From: an uncultured Eubacterium sp.
GTDB lineage: Bacteria; Bacillota; Clostridia; Lachnospirales; Lachnospiraceae
Length of the DNA stretch: 64,000 bases
Reading direction: 5' to 3'
NCBI GenBank assembly: GCA_910584645.1
Contig: CAJUAU010000002.1
Coordinates: 182,064-246,063 of the forward strand
This document shows positions 1 to 7,930 of the stretch, one piece after another (positions within the stretch are counted from its first letter, which is position 1; every line of letters starts with the position of its first letter). A program made the translations under genes and the position numbers. The notes below the pieces were generated by a model that was given only the letters and a program-made list of their open reading frames with translations, made no database searches and had not been told where the DNA came from.

Positions 1-350
1 TTGTCCCTGGAGCCGCTGTTGCCGTCGCACTTGGAGACGGTTTTGTCCCTGGAGCCGCTGTTGCCGTCGCACTTGGAGACGGTTTTGTCCCTGGAGCGGA
101 TGTTGCTGCCGCGCTTGGGGAGGGCTTATCTCCTGGATCCGCCGTTGCTGCCGCACTTGGGGACGGCTTATCCCCCGGATCTGATGTCGCTGCCGCGCTT
201 GGGGAGGGCTTATCTCCTGGATCCGCCGTTGCTGCCGCACTTGGGGACGGCTTATCTCCTGGATCTGCCGTTGCTGCCGCACTTGGGGATGGTTTATCTC
301 CTGGATCCGCTGTTGCTGCCGCACTTGGGGACGGTTTATCTCCTGGCTTC
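1..350. repeat. 42-bp in-frame tandem repeats
   Basis: About eight tandem 42-bp units (14 codons) lie within the minus-strand secreted protein. Units near 120-350 encode PGDKPSPSAAATAD or the AAATSD variant. Units near 1-115 encode APGTKPSPSATATA and are nearly identical to each other, as expected of recent slippage or unequal crossover. The array runs off the left window edge, so copy number is a minimum. Confidence 0.9.
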
Positions 351-769
351 AAAGAGACCAGAGGCTGCGTAGATGCCCCTACTCCCGGATTTGATGAAGT
401 TTGCGGCTGCGCCGGAGCTGTATTCATAGAACCTGTATGTATAGGAACCGGCTTCTTCTTATTCTTAACTGTCACCCGGCATACCAGTTTCTTTTTGCCG
501 ACTTTTGCTGTGATACGGGCAGTTCCTTTTTTCTTTGCTGAAACTTTCCCTTTAGAAGAGACAGATGCTGTCTTTTTGCTGCTGCTCTTCCATTTCGCCT
601 TTTTCTTTGTTCCCTTAACCTTAAGCTGGACACTCTTGCCAACATACAAGGTCACTTTCTTTTTGTTGAGTTTTAGCTTTGCCTTTTTTGCAGCAGACTG
701 CTCAGGCGAGACCAACATAGAAAGCGTCAATGCAAAACAAAGGATCAGCGCTATACTTCTCTTGTTCAT
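1..769 (-). CDS. Secreted Ig-like (Big_2-type) protein with PSA-rich tandem repeats, partial
   Basis: The reading frame starts with ATG at 769 and stays open to the window edge, so about 256 N-terminal residues are visible. The first ~27 residues form a signal peptide (MNKRSIALILCFALTLSML...). Residues ~29-105 are Lys/Ser-rich and look like one bacterial Ig-like Big_2 domain (KLNKKKVTLYVGKSVQLKV, then KWKSSSKKTASVSSKGKVSA). A Pro/Gln linker leads into at least eight 14-residue repeats of the type PGDKPSPSAAATAD or APGTKPSPSATATA. AAAGGAA lies upstream of the ATG. The protein is probably exported and associated with the cell surface, the repeats acting as a wall-spanning stalk; the C-terminal domain that would define its job is outside the window. 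The plus-strand reading frames here are repeat artefacts. Confidence 0.8.
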   Translation of the reverse strand, partial: MNKRSIALILCFALTLSMLVSPEQSAAKKAKLKLNKKKVTLYVGKSVQLKVKGTKKKAKWKSSSKKTASVSSKGKVSAKKKGTARITAKVGKKKLVCRVTVKNKKKPVPIHTGSMNTAPAQPQTSSNPGVGASTQPLVSLKPGDKPSPSAAATADPGDKPSPSAAATADPGDKPSPSAAATADPGDKPSPSAAATSDPGDKPSPSAAATADPGDKPSPSAAATSAPGTKPSPSATATAAPGTKPSPSATATAAPGT

Positions 770-918
770 TAAATCAATTCCTTTCTGAGACATTATAATT
801 TGTTATAATGTTATCGGAGGATCCTTTTGATTACAAGAGATATTTCATTAATTATTTATAAATTTTCTGTAATTTCCACAGGCAAAAACTTGATCTTTCT
901 GGCGAGATTAAGCACCTT

Positions 919-945
919 AAAAGAATGGCCAATGGCCATTCTTTT
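919..945 (-). terminator. Inverted repeat / possible second terminator
   Basis: A 12-bp perfect stem with a 3-nt loop (AAAAGAATGGCC / GGCCATTCTTTT). It lies in the 770-1037 gap, downstream of the GH115 stop and upstream of the Ig-like gene. Read on the minus strand it ends in TTCTTTT. It could back up the stronger terminator at 973-1008. The same gap also holds ATTATAA-caaa-TTATAAT near 797-815, just upstream of the Ig-like gene, which may be its promoter or operator. Confidence 0.5.
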
Positions 946-972
946 GCTCCGCAAATTGAGGAATTTCCTATC

Positions 973-1008
973 AAAAAAGGTGCGGCCATAAAGCGCGCAC
1001 CTCTTAAG
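973..1008 (-). terminator. Rho-independent terminator of the uxaC-GH115 operon
   Basis: On the minus strand the stem AGGTGCG...CGCACCT is followed directly by TTTTTT. It sits about 30 bp beyond the GH115 stop codon at 1038, the expected place for the end of this transcript. Confidence 0.85.
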
Positions 1009-1037
1009 AGTTTTCTAAATAAACTGTTTCTGAGGGA

Positions 1038-3881
1038 TCATACCCGCGGACTCTCCTCCGGTCCCAGATAGGATTCCGGAAGCTCTCCCCTGTATAGAAT
1101 GAGCTTCTGCAGGGCAAGGCCAGCCTCCACGCCATAGTACCGGATCTCGTTCACTCCGGCCTTGAGATGATGGGTGGTAATACCGTAATGGCAGTTGTTG
1201 AGGACGCCCTCCGCCCAGCCATGGGCGCGGTCCCAGGGACCTCCGCCGATCTCATAATTTTCCGCCAGGATCGTATCTCCCACTACTGGTGCTTCATCTC
1301 CGGCGCAGACCGCATAGCGCACTGTCCTTCCGTGTTCCAGATTGTTTTCCGGTGTGGTGATCACCTTCAATGAATACTCTCCAGCTTCCTTTACATAGAC
1401 CGAATAAGTCAAACTCGGCGCCTTGCCAATCTCATCAAAATTTCCGATGGTAGGATAGATCTTCATGGCAGAACATGTTTTTCCATAACCCTCTAATTTC
1501 TCAAAATGATGTTCTCCAAAGGTTTCTGAGTTTATAAAGTTTTCCGCCTCCATGGAAACGATGCCATCCCTCTCAATAAAGGTACCGGAAGGAAGTGTTT
1601 CTACAGTTGTCGTGTATCTTACCTTTACTTCTATCGTTTCTTCTGCTCCTATTACTTTTACTGTCTTCTCAAAATCACCCGAAACCGAAGGATCTACGCT
1701 GACATCGATACTGACAATTTCATCAGACACTCTTCCGCTGGAGGAACTCACAACAATGCCATCCTCTGCTTCCACTGTAAAATCGAAAGACTCTCCGCCG
1801 CCGCTGGCGATCTCAATGCTGTAATGTTCTCCGCCTGCCTGGGTAAATTCCGGAAGACTTGTCTTCCCGGATGCCACAAAGCATTCTGCATTCTCCGCAT
1901 GTACGAGCATCTTCACAGTCTGTGCCACCGGAATCTCTTTCACCTCCGGAAAATGCCAGCCCTCTTCATTCCAGGAGACAAAGCAGGCATGGTTTGACAT
2001 CATCATGCCCTTCCATTTTCCCTCTGCCATCTCTTCATTATAATACCTGGTCAGTTCCGCATCATATTCGATGGCGGTCTTGACTTTTTCTGCGTAATAA
2101 TTTGCTGCCGTGATCCCCTGTTCTGCGTACCAGTGATTCAGTGCCGCATAGAGACTCATAAGCTGCAGGTTCATTCCCGCCACCGCCGGATAATAAACCA
2201 GACCATAAAAAGTATCTGCGGATTCTGCCGGAATCTTTTCTTTTATAGAATCTGTCTTCCGGATCAGCGCCTCACAGCGTTGGATCATTTTCTTTGTCTC
2301 GTTGAAATGAGAAACATGATATACCTTGGGATTCATCGACTCTGGTCTTCTCAGTCCATGGATCCTCGTGTATTCTCTCAGTATATCAGCGATCTCTGTC
2401 TTACATGCTTCATCTTTCACATAAGCGCCAAACTGCTCCTCTACCCAGCCGGCGAGGAATTGATCCGTCTCATTTTTGTGGTCCGTTCCCCTGCCCTCGA
2501 AATCATAAGCCAGCTCCATGATAAAGGATAAGGGAAGCTCATCCGGCCGGATATCTCCCACATTGGCGATCCAAAGATCCCGTATTCCATAATCATAGGC
2601 CATGGACACCTGCTCCCATACTTTGGGGAGCGGCGTAGAATTGACCCACTCATAAGAAATGGGGCCGCCGTGATAATCAAAGTGATAATATAGTCCCCAG
2701 CCCGCTTTTCTGTCTCTCAGCTCCTCCGTGGGAAGAGTCCGCACATTACCAAAGTTATCGTCCGACAACAGTAGAATAGTATCCTCCAGCCCTTCCCAGG
2801 ACTGCAGCCCCTTTACTCCATTGCCTCCGTAATAAAATCCCTCCACTTCTTTGTAGAGCGCAAGCATCTTCGGCATATGGTCACAGCCTTTGTCGTGGAT
2901 GATCTTCTTCTGGTCTGTAATGATACGGCGCAGCAGTTCCACATTTTCCTGTATGGTGGAATCCGGTCCCAGCATCATCGAATCCCTTTCTCCCCGCATA
3001 CCGATGGTGATCATATGTTTAAAATCTTTGTCCCTCTCCACACCATCTTCCCAGTAACGGTAAAGCCCTTCGCTATTTGTATAGTAATTCCAGTCTTTTC
3101 CGTATCCTACATTGTTCTCATCGGTCTTCACCTTATCCCACTCTTCACTGGCGCGCATCAATGGCTCATGGTGGGACTGCCCGATGGTGATCCCCAGCTC
3201 CGTACCCAGCTTTATGATGGCAAGAGGATCCTCAGAACCATCCAGAGGAAGGGATGCCGACCACATCGCCGGCCAGAAATAGTTTCCTTTCAGACGCAGC
3301 AAAAGGTCAAATACCTTCTCATAGAAAAACTCATTAAAATCCCCAAAAGTATTTTCTACAAAATTGCCCAGGGAGGGCCACTCGTCATTCATAAAGAAAC
3401 CACGGAATTTTACTGACGGCTCTTTAGAAACAAAGTTTATGTCCTCATCAAAAATAATTTCTTCCCTGTGTGCCGGCTTCACATCTGCCCAGTACACCCA
3501 GGGAGAGACACCAATTTTCTTTGACAGATGATAGATCCCGTGAAGGGTGGCCACCGTCTCTGTCCCCGCGATCACTAATTTTTCCGTGTTGTTATATGTA
3601 ACGAGCTGGATCAGGAAAGATTCCCTCTTTCCCTCCAGCTTTGAGCTCTCTAGCACACCATCTTTTTCCATCTGCTGCAGCACGGGGCTTCTTCCGATAG
3701 TCCCGGCGATCACCTGCGGCTGATCTGTCAGCTCTTCCTCAATCTGTGGCCTCACGCCAGTCACCAGCTCCACGTCACCGGCAAAGATCCCTGCCACATG
3801 AACAAGCCCTTTTATATCTTCGGAATCCGGCGACAGATAGATACCTGCCGCAGTTCCTTCATTCATTAAATTAAATTTCAT
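1038..3881 (-). CDS. GH115 xylan alpha-1,2-glucuronidase
   Basis: A 947-residue protein matching the glycoside hydrolase family 115 pattern: an N-terminal carbohydrate-esterase-like segment, then the catalytic region with YFWPAMWSASLPLDG (residue ~201) and YEWVNSTPLPKVWEQ in mid-protein, and a C-terminal beta-sandwich domain ending with GHWAEG-like features. GH115 enzymes remove (4-O-methyl)glucuronic acid side chains from xylan. There is no signal peptide, so it probably acts on imported oligosaccharides. It follows uxaC by 20 bp; released glucuronate would feed that isomerase. ATG at 3881 has AAAGGAGAG just upstream. The length fits the family. Confidence 0.9.
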   Translation of the reverse strand: MKFNLMNEGTAAGIYLSPDSEDIKGLVHVAGIFAGDVELVTGVRPQIEEELTDQPQVIAGTIGRSPVLQQMEKDGVLESSKLEGKRESFLIQLVTYNNTEKLVIAGTETVATLHGIYHLSKKIGVSPWVYWADVKPAHREEIIFDEDINFVSKEPSVKFRGFFMNDEWPSLGNFVENTFGDFNEFFYEKVFDLLLRLKGNYFWPAMWSASLPLDGSEDPLAIIKLGTELGITIGQSHHEPLMRASEEWDKVKTDENNVGYGKDWNYYTNSEGLYRYWEDGVERDKDFKHMITIGMRGERDSMMLGPDSTIQENVELLRRIITDQKKIIHDKGCDHMPKMLALYKEVEGFYYGGNGVKGLQSWEGLEDTILLLSDDNFGNVRTLPTEELRDRKAGWGLYYHFDYHGGPISYEWVNSTPLPKVWEQVSMAYDYGIRDLWIANVGDIRPDELPLSFIMELAYDFEGRGTDHKNETDQFLAGWVEEQFGAYVKDEACKTEIADILREYTRIHGLRRPESMNPKVYHVSHFNETKKMIQRCEALIRKTDSIKEKIPAESADTFYGLVYYPAVAGMNLQLMSLYAALNHWYAEQGITAANYYAEKVKTAIEYDAELTRYYNEEMAEGKWKGMMMSNHACFVSWNEEGWHFPEVKEIPVAQTVKMLVHAENAECFVASGKTSLPEFTQAGGEHYSIEIASGGGESFDFTVEAEDGIVVSSSSGRVSDEIVSIDVSVDPSVSGDFEKTVKVIGAEETIEVKVRYTTTVETLPSGTFIERDGIVSMEAENFINSETFGEHHFEKLEGYGKTCSAMKIYPTIGNFDEIGKAPSLTYSVYVKEAGEYSLKVITTPENNLEHGRTVRYAVCAGDEAPVVGDTILAENYEIGGGPWDRAHGWAEGVLNNCHYGITTHHLKAGVNEIRYYGVEAGLALQKLILYRGELPESYLGPEESPRV

Positions 3882-3901
3882 TCCGCTCTCCTTTGTTATA
3901 G

Positions 3902-5308
3902 TTATAGATCAAACCCAAAATACCTCACTGCATTATAATATGAGATGTCCTTCACCATTTCTCCCAGCAGCTCATAATCCTCGGGATACTCTCCCTCCTC
4001 TACCAGCCTGCCAATGTAGTCGCAGAGGATCCGCCGGAAATACTCATGTCTCGGATAAGAGACAAAACTTCGTGAATCTGTCAGCATACCAATAAAGTTA
4101 CCCAGAAGGCCAAGACTAGCCAGAGAGGTGATCTGCTCTGTCATCCCCGGCTTGTGGTCATTAAACCACCAGGCAGATCCCTGCTGGATCTTTCCACGGA
4201 TCCCGTCTCCCTGAAAACATCCGATCATCGTACCGATCACCGCATTATCCACAGGATTCAGTGAATACAGGATCGTCTTGGGCAGCTCGTCCCTGCGGCA
4301 GAGAGCATTAAGAAAATCTGCCACTTCAGAAGAAAATCCTTTTTCATTGATACAGTCAATCCCTGCATTGGCGCCGGCGCTCTGGTAAATGCGTTCGTTG
4401 TTCTCCCGCTTCGCCCCGTAGTGAAGCTGCATGGCAAGATTTCTTTTGGCATACTCCCTGCCCAAAAACAGCATAATCATCGTCTTGAACTGAAGAAGCT
4501 CTTCCAGCTCCAGTTTTTCCCCGGCAAGACTGCGCTTTACCAATTCATCCATCTCATTTTCAGTTACCGGACGGTACTGGGCATAATCCAGACCGTGATC
4601 TGTGATGCGGCAGCCATTTTCCACAAAATAGTCCAGGCGCCTTACCAGTGCCTCCCGCAGAGTAGAAAAATCTTTGACCGGAACACCACTCACATCCGAA
4701 AGCTGTCCCATATATGCTGTAAATTCATCCTTTTCCGGAGACATAGCAAGATCCGGACGCCATGCCGGAAGCACCTGAACTTCAAAATCCGGGTCTTCCT
4801 TGATCTGTTTGTGATATCTCAGATCGTCCACCGGATCATCGGTGGTGCACACCAGTGTCACACCGGACATACGGATAAGATTCTTCGCAGACATCTCCGG
4901 ACGCTGAAGCTTTTCATTGCAGATGTCATAAACCTTCCTCCAGTTCTTTCCACTTAAAGTCTCCGTGATCCCAAAATACCGCTGCAGTTCCAGATGGCAC
5001 CAATGGTACATGGGGTTGCCGATGGCTCTGGGCAGGGCTTCCGCAAAAGCCTGGAATTTCTCTTCATCCGGAGCATCCCCGGTGATATATTTCTCATCCA
5101 CACCATTGGAGCGCATGATACGCCATTTATAATGGTCGCCTCCAAGCCAGAGCTCTGTTATATTTTTGAACTGTCTGTCCTCTGCGATCTCCCTGGGATC
5201 CAGGTGACAATGATAATCGAGGATCGGAGTTTTCTCCGCATAATCGTGAAATAATTTCTTTGCTGTCTTCGTATTCAGAATAAAATCCTGGTCCATAAAT
5301 GCTTTCAT
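3902..5308 (-). CDS. uxaC: Glucuronate isomerase
   Basis: A 468-residue UxaC: MKAFMDQDFILNTKTAKKLF, then DYHCHLDPREIAEDRQF near residue 31, whose His residues belong to the metal site of this amidohydrolase-fold enzyme. It converts D-glucuronate to D-fructuronate (and galacturonate to tagaturonate) in the cytoplasm, the first step of uronate breakdown. Gene order deacetylase-uxaC-GH115 on one strand with 20-22 bp gaps indicates one operon for acidic xylan side chains. ATG 5308 has AGGAGG five to six bases upstream. The later pathway genes (uxuB, uxuA, kdgK, kdgA) are not in the window. Confidence 0.95.
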   Translation of the reverse strand: MKAFMDQDFILNTKTAKKLFHDYAEKTPILDYHCHLDPREIAEDRQFKNITELWLGGDHYKWRIMRSNGVDEKYITGDAPDEEKFQAFAEALPRAIGNPMYHWCHLELQRYFGITETLSGKNWRKVYDICNEKLQRPEMSAKNLIRMSGVTLVCTTDDPVDDLRYHKQIKEDPDFEVQVLPAWRPDLAMSPEKDEFTAYMGQLSDVSGVPVKDFSTLREALVRRLDYFVENGCRITDHGLDYAQYRPVTENEMDELVKRSLAGEKLELEELLQFKTMIMLFLGREYAKRNLAMQLHYGAKRENNERIYQSAGANAGIDCINEKGFSSEVADFLNALCRRDELPKTILYSLNPVDNAVIGTMIGCFQGDGIRGKIQQGSAWWFNDHKPGMTEQITSLASLGLLGNFIGMLTDSRSFVSYPRHEYFRRILCDYIGRLVEEGEYPEDYELLGEMVKDISYYNAVRYFGFDL

Positions 5309-5329
5309 ATCAGCCTCCTGTCTGCTTTT

Positions 5330-6205
5330 CTATCTGCCATGCAGATATGCACTGCCATTTTCTATGTTCTTTCCTTTTCTTTCCATCAGCTCACTGACGG
5401 TAAGTATATCGTACCCTTTGCTCTGCAGCCAGGGTACTACTTTCTCCACTGCTTCGGCGGTAGTACTATAAATATCATGCATCAATATGATATCCCCATC
5501 TTTTACCTCTTTTCTTACTTCCCTGAATATCTTTTTCGTATTTCTCGTCTTCCAGTCCAGAGTATCCAGACTCCACAGGATCATCGGCATGTCAAGTTTT
5601 TTTCTCATGGTTTTGCTGATGGATCCATAAGGGGGCCGTAAAAGCCGGATCTGATATCCCCCCGTCAGTTTGCTGACTGTCCTATTTGTTTTTCCCAGCT
5701 GGCGCTCCACCTTGTTCCACTTCATTTTACTCAGCTGGGGATGGTTCCAGGAATGGCTCCCGATCTCACAGCCCGCCGCCAGATACATCTGAAGAATGTC
5801 ACCATCTACTCTTGCCCTGTCCCCAAGAACAAAAAAAGTGGCATGGGCCCCATATTTTTGCAAGGTTTCCACAATTTTCCCGTCATTTGCCCTGGAAGGA
5901 CCATCATCAAAGGTTAAAGCAACTGCTTTGTCCCTGACCACAGGCGCCGCAGGTGCAGGTGTCGGCTGTGCCACTGTTTCCACCGATTCAGGTAACGGTG
6001 AAGCTGTTGCCTGCACCTGATGAGCTTTCGGTTCGTATCCTGTTCCGCCGTTTTTCACCGTAGAGTAAATCTTCACAATGGATAACATCAGTATCATGAC
6101 GACTGCTGCCGAGACAGATACTGCCAGAACCACATTCTGTTTTCTTCCTCTGTTTTGTTTGAAATATTTTCCGCTTTTCTTTCGCACATTCAAACGTCTG
6201 TTCAT
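5330..6205 (-). CDS. Membrane-anchored polysaccharide deacetylase (CE4, NodB fold)
   Basis: 291 residues: a basic N-terminus, one membrane segment (residues ~26-46), a Pro/Ala/Thr-rich linker and a NodB domain from ~residue 92. All CE4 signatures are visible: ALTFDDGPS (catalytic Asp and metal Asp), GSHSWNHP (metal His pair), RPPYG, WSLDTLDW and ILMHD. Family members deacetylate peptidoglycan, chitin oligomers or acetylxylan. Its position directly before uxaC (21 bp) makes an acetylxylan role possible, but the same architecture is common in cell-wall deacetylases, so the substrate is open. It follows the exporter ATPase gene by 47 bp; a TATAAT near 6221-6226 on the minus strand may give it its own promoter. 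Confidence 0.85.
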   Translation of the reverse strand: MNRRLNVRKKSGKYFKQNRGRKQNVVLAVSVSAAVVMILMLSIVKIYSTVKNGGTGYEPKAHQVQATASPLPESVETVAQPTPAPAAPVVRDKAVALTFDDGPSRANDGKIVETLQKYGAHATFFVLGDRARVDGDILQMYLAAGCEIGSHSWNHPQLSKMKWNKVERQLGKTNRTVSKLTGGYQIRLLRPPYGSISKTMRKKLDMPMILWSLDTLDWKTRNTKKIFREVRKEVKDGDIILMHDIYSTTAEAVEKVVPWLQSKGYDILTVSELMERKGKNIENGSAYLHGR

Positions 6206-6252
6206 TTTACTCTCACAACCTTCTATTATAATTTAATAGTCAAAGTGTAACA

Positions 6253-7242
6253 CTAATTTTCTGGTTTTTCAATGACAATTTTTCCATCTACCAGCTCCAG
6301 TTTTACTTTATTTCCCTTCATTCCCATTTCCTGGAGAAGTTCAGAGGGGATCTGGATCCTTCCGGCGCGGTCAAGAACGGCAAATTCTTCCTGAACCTCT
6401 TCTTCATTCCAATTAATAGTAATATCCTCCAGCCTCTGTTTATATTCACTTTTCATGATACGTTCACTGCTGGTCTTTCCATCCCGGATGGAAATCACCC
6501 GGTTTACCTTAGAAGCCAGTTCTTTATCATGGGTCACGATCACGATCGTAACCCCCAGCGTCTCATTCAGCCGCCGGAACATATCCAGAATATCATCCGC
6601 GGTCCGGCGGTCCACAGCTCCCGTGGGCTCATCCGCCAGCAGAAGTTTGGGATCATTGGCAAGGGCGATGGCAATAGCGACACGCTGCTGCTCTCCTCCC
6701 GACAGCTGGCTCAGTTTATTGTCCTTCCGTTCCGAAAGACCTACCAGCGCCAAAAGCTCCTCTGCCCGCTGTTTCTTTTCCGCCTCTGTCATGGAATCCT
6801 GACGGAACAGCATCGGCGTCATGACATTTTCCCAGGCGGTCAGATAGGGAAGAAGATTCCTGGCGTTATTCTGCCACACAAAACCGACTGTACTACGTTT
6901 GTAGTCCACTAATTCTTCCTCAGTAAGCTGAAACAGGTTTTTTCCATCTACATACAGTTTTCCCGCCGATGGCCGGTCCAGTCCCCCGATCATATTCAAA
7001 AATGTGGATTTTCCACTGCCGCTGTTTCCTATGATCGCCATGAGTTCTCCCCGGCGGACTGTGAGATCCAGTCCCTGCAGCGCCAGAACCTCGATATCTT
7101 TTGTTTTGTAGATCTTCACCAGACCGTCACACTCGATCATCACATCTTCCGGAACATCAAGTTCATCCATTTCCTGACTTCCAGAAGCCTGCCGGTTGAT
7201 GTGGCGGAAATCCTTTATCTTTTCCAACACTTTATTCTTCAT
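6253..7242 (-). CDS. ABC transporter ATPase with C-terminal AbrB-like domain
   Basis: Using the ATG at 7242 the protein is 329 residues (MKNKVLEKIKDF...). This start overlaps the previous gene's stop by 11 bp, and the 21-residue extension to 7305 lies wholly inside that gene. The ATPase core is of the MacB/LolD type: GNSGSGKST (Walker A), LSGGEQQRVAIAIAL (signature), LLLADEPTGAVD (Walker B), and an H-loop in VTHDKELA. The last ~42 residues (AVLDRAGRIQIPSELLQEMG...) resemble a SpoVT/AbrB swapped-hairpin module, unusual on an ABC ATPase. It probably pairs with the ATPase at 7232-7912 to drive the 940-residue permease. Confidence 0.85.
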   Translation of the reverse strand: MKNKVLEKIKDFRHINRQASGSQEMDELDVPEDVMIECDGLVKIYKTKDIEVLALQGLDLTVRRGELMAIIGNSGSGKSTFLNMIGGLDRPSAGKLYVDGKNLFQLTEEELVDYKRSTVGFVWQNNARNLLPYLTAWENVMTPMLFRQDSMTEAEKKQRAEELLALVGLSERKDNKLSQLSGGEQQRVAIAIALANDPKLLLADEPTGAVDRRTADDILDMFRRLNETLGVTIVIVTHDKELASKVNRVISIRDGKTSSERIMKSEYKQRLEDITINWNEEEVQEEFAVLDRAGRIQIPSELLQEMGMKGNKVKLELVDGKIVIEKPEN

Positions 7243-7912
7243 CGATAATCTCACCATCCTCCAAATGATAGATACAGTCTGCGATCTCCAGCAGCCCCAT
7301 ATCATGAGTTGTCATTACGATGGTTACCCCTTCCTTACTGATCAGTTCCCGGAAGATCTTCATCACCTGAAGCCCGGTAGCGGTATCCAGTTCCGCTGTC
7401 GGTTCATCGGCAAAGATGATCCGGGGCTTGTGGGCGATCGCTCTGGCAATGGCTACCCTCTGCTGCTCTCCTCCGGACAGTTCCTGGGGCATATGGTGCA
7501 TACGCTGTCCAAGCCCTACCAGCTTCAAACATTCCTCTGCGCGCTTGCGCTTATTCCCCGGATACTTTGCCAGCCGCAGTAGAAACTCCACATTTTCATA
7601 GGCTGTCATCATCGGGATCAGCGCCACGGACTGAAATACAAATCCCACATTGGTCTTTCGGAACTCTTCCCTCTGGCCATCGCTCATCTTTTCCAGATTG
7701 CTGCCGTCAAAAATGACCTCCCCTGCCTTGGGATAATCCAGAGCGCTCAGAATATTCATTAAAGTCGTTTTTCCCGAACCGGAACGCCCTCTTAATATCG
7801 TGAGTTTTCCCTCTGGAATCTGGATGCTGATATCCCGCAGCGCCACAAACTCTCCCCCGGAAGCCACCGGAAAACTCTGTTTCACACCCTCTGTAACAAT
7901 AATATTTTCCAT
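7232..7912 (-). CDS. ABC transporter ATPase (MacB/LolD type)
   Basis: 226 residues with Walker A GRSGSGKTT, signature ELSGGEQQRVAIARAIA, Walker B IIFADEPTAELD and MTTHDMGLLE. Its length and sequence place it with the MacB/LolD family of ATPases that power mechanotransmission-type transporters. It follows the 940-residue permease by 18 bp, and its end overlaps the second ATPase gene by 11 bp, so the two ATPases are probably translated together as a heterodimer. Confidence 0.92.
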   Translation of the reverse strand: MENIIVTEGVKQSFPVASGGEFVALRDISIQIPEGKLTILRGRSGSGKTTLMNILSALDYPKAGEVIFDGSNLEKMSDGQREEFRKTNVGFVFQSVALIPMMTAYENVEFLLRLAKYPGNKRKRAEECLKLVGLGQRMHHMPQELSGGEQQRVAIARAIAHKPRIIFADEPTAELDTATGLQVMKIFRELISKEGVTIVMTTHDMGLLEIADCIYHLEDGEIIDEE

Positions 7913-7930
7913 GTCCTTACCTCGCTTCCA

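Noticed and set aside
1..372. Plus-strand ORF of Leu/Pro/His repeats
   Set aside because: It is the antisense shadow of the 42-bp repeats in the minus-strand secreted protein, which has a signal peptide and ribosome site.
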